From: JBCCXL01 sp039191605
GTDB lineage: Bacteria > Acidobacteriota > Thermoanaerobaculia > Multivoradales > JAHZIX01
Reading direction: 5' to 3'
Assembly (NCBI GenBank): GCA_039191605.1
Contig: JBCCXL010000014.1
Location: 1 to 64,000 of the forward strand
DNA length: 64,000 nucleotides
This document shows, one piece after another, positions 1 through 8,576 of this stretch. The translations under genes and the position numbers were made by a program. The notes under the pieces were generated by a model. The model had not been told where the DNA came from, made no database searches, and saw only the letters and a list, made by a program, of their open reading frames with translations. Within the stretch, counting starts at the first letter, position 1, and every line of letters begins with the position of its first letter.

Positions 1-105
1 ATCTCGCGGTGGATCGACTGGTACAACCGCGAGCGCCCTCATCAGGCGCTCGGATATCGCAGCCCCGCCCAATTTCGGGCCCAACAACTACTCAAGGTGG
101 CTTGA
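1..105 (+). pseudogene. IS3-family transposase OrfB, 3' end only (cut by window edge)
   Basis: Reading frame 1 from the first base gives 34 codons and a TGA at 103-105. The peptide contains the WYNRERPHQALGYRSPAQF signature that closes the DDE integrase core of IS3-family OrfB transposases (seen directly). The catalytic part lies upstream of the window, so I cannot tell whether the gene is intact. Its stop lies 18 bases from a sequence ending GGGAGCACTACA, which looks like the terminal inverted repeat of the element (IS3 ends are normally TG...CA). OrfB lies on the plus strand while the neighbouring OrfA at 124-378 is on the minus strand, so the two do not belong to the same element. Confidence 0.8.
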
Positions 106-123
106 CGGAGGGGGAGCACTACA
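1..123 (+). mobile_element. Right end of an IS3-family insertion sequence
   Basis: The OrfB stop at 105 is followed by a G-rich stretch ending in CA at 122-123, as expected for an IS3 right terminal repeat. At base 124 the sequence switches abruptly to the codons of a minus-strand OrfA, so this IS appears to have inserted inside another IS. The left end is outside the window. Confidence 0.55.
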
Positions 124-378
124 CTTCAGCATATCGATATCGAGAGCTTGCTCGGCCACCAGCTTCTTCAGCCGGGCATTCTCCTGCTCGAGCTTCTTTA
201 AACGCTGCGCTTCGTCTCGACTCAGGCCACCGTACTGCTTCTTCCAGCGGTGGTAGGTCTGCTCAGAGATCTCTAGCTGCTTGCAGATTTGAGCCAGCGT
301 CTTGCCTTCCGATTGTGCGACCTCTGCCTCACGCAGCTTGCGCACGATTTCCTCTGCACCATGTCGTTTCCGCTTCAT
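124..378 (-). pseudogene. Truncated IS3-family OrfA (helix-turn-helix transposase subunit)
   Basis: The minus-strand ATG at 378 opens an 85-codon stretch with the IS3 OrfA layout: a basic N-terminus (MKRKRHGAEEIV), a helix-turn-helix containing ISEQTYHRWKKQYGG, and a leucine-zipper-like heptad run ending ALDIDMLK. In intact elements the sequence continues into the OrfA/OrfB frameshift region. Here it stops making sense after the Lys codon at 124-126 and runs into the end of another IS; the remaining open codons to position 88 encode unrelated CSAPPPSSHLE. It is therefore a fragment without OrfB and cannot transpose on its own. A probable left inverted repeat (TGACCTTTCCCCCGAG on the minus strand) lies at about 432-447. 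Confidence 0.75.
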
Positions 379-448
379 CGAATCCTCCTGCCCGATGGGG
401 CATGAAGACTCTCATCCTAAGCGGACCAGTTCTCGGGGGAAAGGTCAT

Positions 449-554
449 AGAGATCTCCCTCGATCCGGTAGACACTCTCTCCACTTTGTTAAACCAGCCG
501 TATGACCTGGGCCTTGTTCTCTTCGGTGAAGGAGTGTCATCTGCGATGGGTCAT
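449..554 (-). pseudogene. Relic of another IS3-type OrfA N-terminus
   Basis: From a minus-strand ATG at 554 the frame reads MTHRR, stop, HSFTEENKAQVIRLV, stop, QSGESVYRIEGDL. This resembles the start of IS3/IS911-type OrfA proteins (pattern RRxFTEEFKAQAVRLV...), but two in-frame stops interrupt it and it breaks off at about 449, where the left end of the next IS begins. I infer a decayed transposase that served as target for the element at 124-447. The resemblance is short, so it is suggestive rather than certain. Nothing else is recognisable between 555 and 673. Confidence 0.45.
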
Positions 555-673
555 GGAACTTCCTGGGCGCATTCTCTCCCTTACCCAGGTGTTCACCAGG
601 TCCGGGGAGGATTTATAGTCCCAGGCGAGGAAGGAGCATAGTGTGTTGATTGAGAGCCTTAGGGCTAGAGTGG

Positions 674-1972
674 CTACGGAAGTAATAGCTCATTACACTT
701 TGGTTCTATACACAGCCTGTGGCCCTTGTAGTCAATAGCTGGAACTTTGTTGGAGATGCCGCTTAGTGAAGTCTTACCTGTGACGCTGCCGATGATTACT
801 ACGTGTGTACCTGTGTTTGAGAGGGCAGCTAATGGCATTTTGTTTACGGCGATCCGAGAGCCAGATGAAAGTGAGAAAACTCCAGTCTCTGCAGATTCCA
901 TCGTGATAAATGTTGCTATAAGCGCGATGGTGCTTCCCGAGAGCGCGAAGGGGTTGCCAGTGATCTCTGCGCTGCTGGTGAACTCTCTGATGTTATACTC
1001 ATCTTGGATCTTTCCTATCTCGTGCCGTGCATATGATCTGTTGGTATAAGTTATGGATTCCTTCTGGTTAATGTTGGCAGGGCGATATTGTAGTGTTGCC
1101 TCATAGTGGTTATTGCTGCCTAGTTCGTTCGTATGGTGAATCCTTATATCTACCTTTGGAATCATGTGGCTGTTTTTGCATGTCAGCTTGAAGAAGTCGA
1201 TAATGCGTGTGATAGCTCTCTTGAATCGTGTGTAATCTATTATGTCGTCTTTGTCAGAGAGTAAAGCTGTAGCTTTAAAGGTTCCAAAACCGCTCACGCT
1301 CAGGAGTGAATCAAGGCCCTGAGGGCACTTGGCCTCGGGCATGAAGTGTAGAGTAGGAGTTTCTTGATCAAAACCTAGATAGCTAGCATCAAGCGGGCCA
1401 ATAATGCCCAGAGTTGAGATGTATACAGCGATCTTTTCGTTTGCCGCGAGATCCCTTGCAGTTTTCCCATAGATATCTCTTGGCGTTGTCCATGCTGGAG
1501 AGATGGAATATAGAAGCCTATGGATAATAGAGGAATCACCTCTTGCAGCTGCGACCATTAGTGGGGTTTGCTTGGTGTCACTAATTGGAATATTTCGGTT
1601 CGCGCCTTGTTCTAGAAGAAAAGTGACTGTGTCTAAATGCCCCCGTTGAGTAGCTATGAAGAGGGCTGTTCTTCCACTCTTGTCGCGGTGGTTTATGGAG
1701 GCTCCATGATTTAATAATTCGACCAATGCAGGATTGTCGTCATGGGCGGCAGCAATTCCGAGAGGGAATGCTTCGTTGTTACTGCAAGTGTTCGGGTTTT
1801 CTCCCACTGCAAGAATACTTCTAAGTCGGTCAATGTTTCCGGTTCTGACAGCACGGCATAACCCTGACTCTTGAGCTTGGGTTGCCGCAAGTAAGTCGAT
1901 GCTTGTAGTAAGGAGTAAGGTAATGGCGATAATGACTAAAGGGGCGATTCTAATTCTCAAGAGATGGTCCAT
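674..1972 (-). CDS. Secreted ankyrin-repeat protein
   Basis: A 432-residue protein. An N-terminal hydrophobic stretch (about residues 10-30, ending near LLAATQAQE) looks like a Sec signal peptide. Residues about 36-190 form four to five ankyrin repeats; clear repeat cores are DKSGRTALFIATQRGHLDTV and TPLMVAAARGD. The remaining C-terminal half (about 200-432) matches nothing I recognise and carries three cysteines near the end, two of them in CIEPKC. Ankyrin arrays mediate protein binding; the partner is unknown. The gene is visibly AT-rich compared with every neighbour and sits beside IS debris, which suggests horizontal acquisition. No partner gene in the same orientation is adjacent; about 230 bases of AT-rich non-coding DNA separate it from the next gene at 2201. 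Confidence 0.75.
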   Translation of the reverse strand: MDHLLRIRIAPLVIIAITLLLTTSIDLLAATQAQESGLCRAVRTGNIDRLRSILAVGENPNTCSNNEAFPLGIAAAHDDNPALVELLNHGASINHRDKSGRTALFIATQRGHLDTVTFLLEQGANRNIPISDTKQTPLMVAAARGDSSIIHRLLYSISPAWTTPRDIYGKTARDLAANEKIAVYISTLGIIGPLDASYLGFDQETPTLHFMPEAKCPQGLDSLLSVSGFGTFKATALLSDKDDIIDYTRFKRAITRIIDFFKLTCKNSHMIPKVDIRIHHTNELGSNNHYEATLQYRPANINQKESITYTNRSYARHEIGKIQDEYNIREFTSSAEITGNPFALSGSTIALIATFITMESAETGVFSLSSGSRIAVNKMPLAALSNTGTHVVIIGSVTGKTSLSGISNKVPAIDYKGHRLCIEPKCNELLLP

Positions 1973-2200
1973 GATTTGTGGTCTAGTTCTGTTGGTTTGA
2001 AGAGGTTGAGGGGCTGGATGATTTATAAGGAGTTTGCTTCACGTTGAGCGATGTCCTTGGGCTTTGATGTGTTTAATTATTCGACTTAGTGAGTGGTGCT
2101 CCTTCGCTGTAGCATTAGGTGGGCGAGGGGTTCGGGATGTACGTTATTTGGGTGATGAGTTGCTTTTAGTAGAAGGTTCGTTGGTCTTATAGAGCCCTCC

Positions 2201-3259
2201 TCAAAACCTCAACCGCCAAACCACAAACTCCGTTACCCCCGGCTCGGGCCACGGCGCCGCCTGGACGTCGGGGTCCTGCTCGCTCTCGGGCAGGCTGTCG
2301 ACGATCTCGCCGTTGATCCAGTAGCGTTCGGTGAGTTTGGGTTCGGCGGTGCCGGTGGCGATGGTGTAGGTGGGGTCGGTGGGGAGGGGGCCGGCGTTGG
2401 GGCCGTGGGGGATGAGCTCTAGGGTGCCGTCGCCGTCGGCGTCGGCCTGGATCCAGGCGAGGCGGAGGATGCGGTTGAAGGTGCCGTCGGCGAGCATGGT
2501 TTGGACGGCGTCGTTGAAGCGATCGAGGAGGGCCTGGGCGCCGGGGAGGTTTTTGCGGACGGCGAGGTGGAGGGGGCGGCGGATGAGGGTGGTGGTGCCG
2601 TAGTCGAGGAATTTGGCGGCTTCGCTGCCCTGGCGGTCGAGAGTGTAGCGGACGATGAGCTCGTCGCAGAGCATGACGTCGATCTCGCCGGCGAGGAGTC
2701 GGTCGAGGTTTTCCTGGTCGTTGCGGCCGGGGACGAAGACCGGGCCGACGGCTTCGGTGACTTCGCTGCCGTAGGCGTAGCTGGAGACGATGCCGACCTT
2801 GGTGCCGTGGAGCTCGGAGAGGCTGCTGATCTTCACCGGGGCGCCTTTGCGGCCGACGAGGACGAGCTGGTTTTCGAGGTAGGGCTCGGAGAAGAGGAGG
2901 TATTGCTCCCGCTCCGGGCTGCGCCACATGGCGGCGGAGCCGTCGTAGGTGCCGGCTTTGAGGGCGTCGGTGACCTTGCCGTCCTCGATGATCAGGGTCT
3001 CATTCTGGATCCCGGCGCGGGAGAGGGCCTCGTGGACGATGTCGAGGGCGACTCGCTCGTTGCCTTCGTCGGCGCTGAAGGGAGGCCAGGCGACGGAGGC
3101 GAGGAGGGTGCGGGCGGGGGGCTCGTTGGAAGGAGCTTCTTCCGCTACGGCGGCGAAGGGCGGCGCTAGCAGCAGGCCGAGGCCTAGGAGGGCAACAAGA
3201 AGGATCGAGAGACGAAGGCCGGAGGGGGCTGGGAGGACGCGCGGAGCGGTGGTGATCAT
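2201..3259 (-). CDS. Periplasmic solute-binding protein, SBP_bac_3 (amino-acid type)
   Basis: A 352-residue protein with a signal peptide (residues about 15-40, cleavage near AVAEE) and a family-3 extracellular solute-binding fold: an early WPPFS segment, a central domain with YDGSAAMWRSPER and FSEPYL, a hinge segment (SELHGTKVGIVSSYAYGS), and GEIDVMLCDELIVRYTL. Such proteins deliver amino acids or similar ligands to ABC importers. No permease or ATPase gene is adjacent, so it may be an orphan binding protein or a sensor component. After the family domain there is a C-terminal extension containing an EF-hand-like loop (DADGDGTLEL, residues about 273-283). The ATG at 3259 is the start that includes the whole signal peptide. 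The ligand cannot be predicted. Confidence 0.8.
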   Translation of the reverse strand: MITTAPRVLPAPSGLRLSILLVALLGLGLLLAPPFAAVAEEAPSNEPPARTLLASVAWPPFSADEGNERVALDIVHEALSRAGIQNETLIIEDGKVTDALKAGTYDGSAAMWRSPEREQYLLFSEPYLENQLVLVGRKGAPVKISSLSELHGTKVGIVSSYAYGSEVTEAVGPVFVPGRNDQENLDRLLAGEIDVMLCDELIVRYTLDRQGSEAAKFLDYGTTTLIRRPLHLAVRKNLPGAQALLDRFNDAVQTMLADGTFNRILRLAWIQADADGDGTLELIPHGPNAGPLPTDPTYTIATGTAEPKLTERYWINGEIVDSLPESEQDPDVQAAPWPEPGVTEFVVWRLRF

Positions 3260-3376
3260 GGGCCGGGGATCCTTCTCGGGAGTGTGTTGGTTGAGAGGTG
3301 GCTAAAAGGGTATGGAGCTGCCGCGGGGGTGTCAACGGCGAAAGGGAGGCAGGCGAGTTGTGGTGGCCCAACGGGA

Positions 3377-3412
3377 AAAGCCACCGCCGGGAAGGACCCG
3401 GGCGGTGGCTTT
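3377..3412 (-). terminator. Rho-independent terminator-like hairpin after the EF-G gene
   Basis: A perfect 12-bp stem AAAGCCACCGCC / GGCGGTGGCTTT (3377-3388 with 3401-3412) with a 12-base loop. The A and T flanks make it usable in both directions, but only the minus-strand EF-G gene (ending at 3501) reads into it. It separates that gene from the solute-binding protein gene downstream. Confidence 0.7.
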
Positions 3413-3500
3413 GACAGCGCGTCGAGGAGGCTGCGGGAGCGGCTGCTCTCGGCGCTGGGAGGAGGGGATCAGATGAAGTGAGCCCTCAATGAGGCCGGGT

Positions 3501-5585
3501 TCAGCCGGCTTCCTGGGACTGCAGGTACTCCTGCTGCAGCTTCTCCTGGATGTTGCGGGGCACTTCCTCGTAGTGGGAGAGCTCCATGTGGAAGCGGGCG
3601 CGACCCTGGGTCATGGCCCGCAGCTCCCGGGAGTAGGTGAGCATCTCGGCCATCGGCACCACCGCCTTGATCACCTGGCGGTCGCCCTGGACCTCCATGC
3701 CCTGGGGCCGGCCGCGGCGCTGGGAGAGGTCACCCATGATGTCGCCCATGAACTCTTCCGAGGTCACCACCTCGACCTCCATTACCGGCTCGATGATCAC
3801 CGGTCGGGCCTTCTCCATGGCGGCCTTGAGGGCCAGGGAGCCGGCGACCTTGAAGGCCATTTCGGAGGAGTCGACGTCGTGGTGCTGGCCGTCCAGCAGC
3901 CGGATGCGGAAATCCACCACCGGATAGCCGGCGATGAAGCCTCGCTCCGAGGCCTCCTGAATGCCTTTGTCTACCGCCGGCCGGAAGCCCTGGGGAATGG
4001 AGCCGCCGAAGATTTCGTCGACGAATTCATAGCCCTCGCCTCGGGGCGTCGGCTCGAGGCGAATCTTGCAGTCGGCAAATTGGCCGCGACCGCCGCTCTG
4101 CTTCTTGTGGCGGCCGTGGCCGTCAGCGGCGGCTCGCACCGTCTCGCGGTAGGGGATCTTCGGCGGGTGGAGGACCACGTCCACCTTGTAGCGGCTGTGG
4201 AGCTTGGCGACGGCGATTTCGACGTGAAGCTCGCCGGTGCCGGAGAGCAGGTACTCGCTGGTCTGGGGATCGCGGCCGGCCTGGAGGCGGACATCCTCTT
4301 CCATCAGGCGCGCCAGGGCCTCACCGATCTTCTCTTCGTCGCCCTTGGACTTGGGCTCCACGGCGAAGGCGATGGCCGGCTCCCGCAGCGGGATGAAGGG
4401 GACCTTGAGGATGCGCTCCTTATCCACCAGGGTGTCGCCGCTGTAGGTGTGCTTGAGCTTGGCGAGGGCGCCGATGTCGCCGGAGACGAGTTTGTCTACC
4501 GGGGTCACCTGCTTGCCCTGGACCACCATCGGCTGGGTGGCCTTCTCGCTCTCTTCCCGCTGCACGTTCCACAGGGCGGTGCTGCCGTCGACGGTGCCGG
4601 AGACCACCCGGAAGATGGAGAGTCGGCCGGTGAAGGGATCATTGAGGGTCTTGAAGACCAGGGCGGCGGCGGGGTCGCCGGCGTCGGTTTTGATCTTGAT
4701 CCGCTCGTCGCCGAGGGTGCGGGCGGGGAAGCTCTTGCGCTTCACCGGCGTCGGGGCGTAGTCGACGAAGAGGTCCAGCAGGGTGGAGACGCCGATGCCG
4801 TGGACGGAGGAGGAGACGGTGACGGGGTAGACGTGGCGGCGGCGGATCGCCTTGCGCAGGCCGCTCTCCACCTGCTCTTGGGTCAGGGTGCCCTCCTCGA
4901 AGAAGAGCTCCAGCAGCTCGTCGTCGCCCTCGGCGACGGCCTCCACCAGCTGGGTGCGCCAGGAATCGACCTCCTCCTGAAGATCGGCGGGGATCTCGCC
5001 TTCCTTGGCCTTGCCGTCGCCGTCTTTCTCGAAGAAGAAGGCCTTCAGGTGGACCAGATCCACCACGCCCTCGAAGTCTCCCTCGCGGCCGATAGGCAGC
5101 TGAACCGGCAGCACGCCGCGGCCGGCGAGCTCTTCCAGAGCCTCCAGGGAACGGCGCAGGCTGGCGCGCTCGCGATCCATCTTGGTGAGGTGGAAGATCA
5201 CCGGCAGGCTGAGCTGCTCGGCGAAGCGCCAGGCCCGTTCGGTGGTGACCTCGACGCCGGATACGGCGGAGACGCAGAGCAAGGTAGCGTCGGTGGCGCG
5301 CATGGCGCTGCGGGTTTCGGCGAAGAAGATGCCGTAGCCGGGGCAGTCGACGAGGTTGATCTTGTGCTTCTTCCACGGCGCGAAGCAGGGGGCGAGCCCG
5401 ATGGAGATACCGCGGGAGACCTCTTCCGGATCGAAATCAGTGACGGTATGACCGTCTTCGACCTTGTTCAGGCGATCGGTCGCGCCGCTCGTATGCAGCA
5501 TCGCGGATACGAGGGTGGTCTTGCCGGTGTCGTTGTGGCCGGCAATGGCGAGATTGCGGATCATCTCGGAGCTGTCAACCTGCAT
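3501..5585 (-). CDS. fusA: Elongation factor G-like translational GTPase (EF-G paralogue)
   Basis: 694 residues, the usual EF-G length, with the full domain order: GTP-binding domain (residues 10 to about 270), beta-barrel II, then domains III-V, including IPYRETVR and the EIFGGSIPQGFRPAVDKG region of domain IV. EF-G drives ribosomal translocation and, with RRF, recycling. The GTPase motifs deviate from the canonical set: G1 is GHNDTGKT (residues 16-23, usually GHVDAGKT), G2 is RGISI instead of RGITI, G3 is DCPGYG instead of DTPGH with the catalytic His replaced by Tyr, and G4 is TKMD instead of NKMD. These changes mark the divergent EF-G2/FusA2-like class, so a canonical fusA probably lies elsewhere in an str operon. 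It is monocistronic, with the terminator at 3377-3412. Confidence 0.85.
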   Translation of the reverse strand: MQVDSSEMIRNLAIAGHNDTGKTTLVSAMLHTSGATDRLNKVEDGHTVTDFDPEEVSRGISIGLAPCFAPWKKHKINLVDCPGYGIFFAETRSAMRATDATLLCVSAVSGVEVTTERAWRFAEQLSLPVIFHLTKMDRERASLRRSLEALEELAGRGVLPVQLPIGREGDFEGVVDLVHLKAFFFEKDGDGKAKEGEIPADLQEEVDSWRTQLVEAVAEGDDELLELFFEEGTLTQEQVESGLRKAIRRRHVYPVTVSSSVHGIGVSTLLDLFVDYAPTPVKRKSFPARTLGDERIKIKTDAGDPAAALVFKTLNDPFTGRLSIFRVVSGTVDGSTALWNVQREESEKATQPMVVQGKQVTPVDKLVSGDIGALAKLKHTYSGDTLVDKERILKVPFIPLREPAIAFAVEPKSKGDEEKIGEALARLMEEDVRLQAGRDPQTSEYLLSGTGELHVEIAVAKLHSRYKVDVVLHPPKIPYRETVRAAADGHGRHKKQSGGRGQFADCKIRLEPTPRGEGYEFVDEIFGGSIPQGFRPAVDKGIQEASERGFIAGYPVVDFRIRLLDGQHHDVDSSEMAFKVAGSLALKAAMEKARPVIIEPVMEVEVVTSEEFMGDIMGDLSQRRGRPQGMEVQGDRQVIKAVVPMAEMLTYSRELRAMTQGRARFHMELSHYEEVPRNIQEKLQQEYLQSQEAG

Positions 5586-5807
5586 GGATCGGGGTCTCCC
5601 CTGAAAGGAATGAGCGGGGGAATAGGAACCTGCTTCGCCGTTGTCAAAAAGCGCCTAGTTCTAGCGGTCTATGGCAGCGTTGAAACAAGACTGTCACGAT
5701 GTTGAGGGATGAAGAATATACCACAGGGGGTCTTTCGGGGATTGGTCTCCCGCCTTGCCGCAGAGCGTCTTGGGAGGACCTTCAGAGCCTGCTAGAATTT
5801 GTGAGAT

Positions 5808-8270
5808 ATGGCAAAACGAATTCCGCAGAAGTTAGGCCGCTACGAGGTCTTGGAGGAACTCGGCAAGGGAGCGATGGGGGTGGTCTACCTGGCCAAGGAC
5901 CCGCTCATCGGTCGCCTGCTGGCGCTCAAGACCTTCCGCCTCAGCATGGCCCTGGACGATAGCGAGGCGGAGCAATTCCGGGTGCGCTTCATGCGAGAGG
6001 CCCAGAGCTGCGGGATTCTCAGCCATCCGAACATCGTGATCATTCACGACGTGGTGGAGCCGACGGCGGATACCGCGGGCTTCATCGCGATGGAATATGT
6101 GCGCGGCTCGAACCTCAAGGCGCTGATGGCGAAGACCCGGCGCTTCGAGCTGAGCTTCATTCTGGAGGTGCTGGAGCAGGTCGCCTCGGCGCTGGATTAC
6201 GCCCACGAGAAGGGCGTGGTGCACCGCGACGTCAAGCCGGCGAATCTGCTGCTGACGGAAGAGGGCAATACGGTCAAGATCGCCGACTTCGGCATCGCGC
6301 TGCTCAACACCTCGAACCTGACCCAGGACGGCCAGCTGCTGGGGACGCCGAATTACATGGCGCCGGAGCAGATTCGCGGCAACGACGTCGATCACCGGGC
6401 AGATCTCTTCGCCCTCGGCGTGGTGCTCTACGAGATGCTTACCCGCCACAAGCCTTTCCAGGGCGACAACTTGACGGTGGTGACTCACCGCATCGTCTAC
6501 GACCGCTTCGAAGATCCGGGCCAATACATCGGTGACGTGCCGGCCCCGCTGCTGGGCGTGCTGGATCGCGCCATGGCGAAGGATCCGGCGGCGCGCTACC
6601 CCAACGCTACGGCGATGGTGGAGGAGCTGCGGGAGCTGCTGAATCCCCCGGCGGGGTCGCCGCAGCCGGCGCCGGACCCGACCCTGAACCAAACCCAGAG
6701 CGTGCTCAACTCCACCCTGGCGGCGCCCAGCGCTGGCCTCGGGCTGGAGCGGCCTCTGGAGTCTTCGGGTACTGGCACTTCGGCGGGAACGGGCTCGCTG
6801 TCGGCGACCGGTGGAACGGGCAGCTCGGGGCTGGATAGCTCGAGCACCGGAACGCTGACGGATATCAGCGCGGTACTGGGTGAAGAGCTGCTGGGTGACC
6901 AGCTTTTGGGTGACGAGGGGCGAGCAGATGCCCGGGAAGCTTCGTCGACGGGCACGCTGCCGGGCGTGGCGTCGGTCCCCACGGCTGGCGCGGTCCCGCC
7001 GCCTCCGCCTCCGAGCGCATCTCAACCCCCGGGCGCATCTCAGTCTCCGAGCGCTGCGCCTCCTTCGCCGCCACGGACGGGATCAACGCCTCCCTCTCCA
7101 CCCAGGCCGGAGCCGGAAGCCTCTCTGCTGCCGGATCTGGATGCTCTGGATCCGCCTCAACCGCCCCAGCTGCCCCCGGCTGCCGCCGCGGCCAGCAAGG
7201 GTGCGCCGGCCGGTCGGGCGGCAAAGCCCGGAAAGCCAGCGGCGAAATCTGGTGGGAGCGGCTCCCGCCGCGGCCTGGCCATCGCCGCCGCCGCGGCCCT
7301 CACCCTCGTGCTGGCGGCGGTCGCCGCCTTCCTGCTCTTCCGAGGCGGAGGCGAGGAGAGCGGAGCGGTGAAGGAGCAGCAGCAGTGGACCGGCAACGTC
7401 GCTCTGCTGATGATGCAGGGGGACCGGCTGGTGAGCGACGATCCTCGAAGCGCCGCGGCGACTTTCGACGAGGTCCGGCAGCTGGCCTCGGAGCGTCAGC
7501 TCCGCCTCGCCGAGGAGCGAGATCGCCTGCTGGCGGAGGGGGACTCCAAGGGAGCGGCCCTGCAGGCCCAGCACCTGGAGGTGGTGGAGCAGACGCTGCA
7601 GGAGAGCACCGAGCGTTTGCGGGACGCCCGCTGGCGGCGAGAGACCAAGCGCATGGAGGCGGTGCGCAGCAGGCAGCTGGATCGCCAGCGCTTCCTCGCC
7701 GAGGAGGCGCTGGAGGCCGGCGATCTTCCCGCCGCCCTGACCGCCGCCGCCGCCGCTCTGAGCTTCGACCCCAGCGACGAGCGCGCCCAGGTGCTGCTGG
7801 CCCGGGCCGAGGAGCGCTATGCCGCCGGTCGCCGCACGGTGACCAACCGGCCCCCGCCGCCACCGCCGAGGGTGGTGGAGCCGGAGCCCGAACCAGAGCC
7901 GGTGCAGGTCGCCGAGACTCTTCCGCCGCCGCCGCCGGAGCCCGCCACCGCCACCCTCAGCGTGGTCTTCAAGAGCGAGCTGGCCCGCGGCGTGCTGATG
8001 ATCTATCGCGGAGAAGAGCAGCTGCTGCGGGAGAGCTTCCGCTTCGAGGGCGGGCGCTCTCTGTTCCGCCGCAACGCTTCGGTGGAGGGTCGCAAAGACT
8101 ACACCTTCACCGTGCCCAAGGGCTCCAGCGACTTCAAGGTCTACGTTTCCGGCGCCCGCGGCCGGGAGACCGACGTGTCCGATTTCTCCGCCAACTTCCC
8201 CGGCGGCTCCACCCGGGTGCTGGAGATCGACGTCAACGAAGACGGTGACGTGCTGACTCAGATGCAATGA
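5808..8270 (+). CDS. Transmembrane Hanks-type Ser/Thr protein kinase
   Basis: 820 residues. Residues about 12-280 form a complete protein kinase domain: glycine loop GKGAMGVVY (20-27), ATP-binding Lys41, catalytic HRDVKPAN with Asp141, DFG Asp160, activation segment GTPNYMAPEQ. It is an active-type PknB-family kinase. A long low-complexity Ser/Gly/Thr and Pro-rich linker (about 285-485) leads to one membrane segment (about 489-511). The outside part has a charged, probably coiled-coil region (about 530-640), a short helical-repeat stretch, an EPEPEP/PPPP linker, and a C-terminal beta-rich domain that I do not recognise. The topology suggests an outside domain that could signal to the cytoplasmic kinase. 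It is divergent from the EF-G gene and ends before a terminator at 8369. Substrates cannot be deduced. Confidence 0.88.
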   Translation: MAKRIPQKLGRYEVLEELGKGAMGVVYLAKDPLIGRLLALKTFRLSMALDDSEAEQFRVRFMREAQSCGILSHPNIVIIHDVVEPTADTAGFIAMEYVRGSNLKALMAKTRRFELSFILEVLEQVASALDYAHEKGVVHRDVKPANLLLTEEGNTVKIADFGIALLNTSNLTQDGQLLGTPNYMAPEQIRGNDVDHRADLFALGVVLYEMLTRHKPFQGDNLTVVTHRIVYDRFEDPGQYIGDVPAPLLGVLDRAMAKDPAARYPNATAMVEELRELLNPPAGSPQPAPDPTLNQTQSVLNSTLAAPSAGLGLERPLESSGTGTSAGTGSLSATGGTGSSGLDSSSTGTLTDISAVLGEELLGDQLLGDEGRADAREASSTGTLPGVASVPTAGAVPPPPPPSASQPPGASQSPSAAPPSPPRTGSTPPSPPRPEPEASLLPDLDALDPPQPPQLPPAAAAASKGAPAGRAAKPGKPAAKSGGSGSRRGLAIAAAAALTLVLAAVAAFLLFRGGGEESGAVKEQQQWTGNVALLMMQGDRLVSDDPRSAAATFDEVRQLASERQLRLAEERDRLLAEGDSKGAALQAQHLEVVEQTLQESTERLRDARWRRETKRMEAVRSRQLDRQRFLAEEALEAGDLPAALTAAAAALSFDPSDERAQVLLARAEERYAAGRRTVTNRPPPPPPRVVEPEPEPEPVQVAETLPPPPPEPATATLSVVFKSELARGVLMIYRGEEQLLRESFRFEGGRSLFRRNASVEGRKDYTFTVPKGSSDFKVYVSGARGRETDVSDFSANFPGGSTRVLEIDVNEDGDVLTQMQ

Positions 8271-8368
8271 GCCCGGGTTTGAGTGGTTGAAGTGGCCCTC
8301 CGTCCTGCACGCCTGTGTTTCTAAGGCCTGGTTCTAAAGACTGCTTTTTGACTCGGTCTGGAAAGGGA

Positions 8369-8404
8369 AACGCCCTCCGCTGATGGGAGGGCGTTGACTT
8401 TTTG
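8369..8404 (+). terminator. Rho-independent terminator of the kinase gene
   Basis: Stem AACGCCCTCC / GGAGGGCGTT (8369-8378 with 8386-8395), 7-base loop, followed by GACTTTTTG. This is the classic hairpin plus T-run about 100 bases after the kinase stop. Confidence 0.8.
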
Positions 8405-8517
8405 ACGGCATTCCGTCGCCGGAACCTAGAGCTGCTGGCTGCTCCGCCAGAGCGAGGCAGCGCCAATGCGACGAGCGAGCGGCGTGGTGGGGAATGAAGG
8501 CCTCGAGCTTGAGATGA

Positions 8518-8549
8518 GGTGAGACGTCCCGTCGCCGAGACGTCTCACC
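8518..8549 (-). terminator. Hairpin downstream of the M1 aminopeptidase gene
   Basis: Perfect 10-bp stem GGTGAGACGT / ACGTCTCACC (8518-8527 with 8540-8549), 28 bases past the minus-strand stop. No clear T-run follows on the minus strand, so it could be an RNA-stability hairpin rather than an intrinsic terminator. Confidence 0.45.
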
Positions 8550-8576
8550 GATAGGGAAGGCCGACAGGTACCGAGG

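Larger units (their letters stand above)
8271..8576. other. Convergent intergenic region (kinase / aminopeptidase)
   Basis: About 306 bases between the ends of the plus-strand kinase gene and the minus-strand aminopeptidase gene. It holds one terminator-like hairpin for each side (8369-8404 and 8518-8549). I see no coding signal. Confidence 0.6.

Noticed and set aside
9..641. Long plus-strand open frame of 210 codons
   Set aside because: It runs antisense through IS fragments and has no family resemblance; the minus-strand transposase readings explain the region.
3489..5705. 738-codon plus-strand frame opposite the EF-G gene
   Set aside because: Mirror frame typical of GC-rich coding DNA; the minus strand has complete EF-G motifs.
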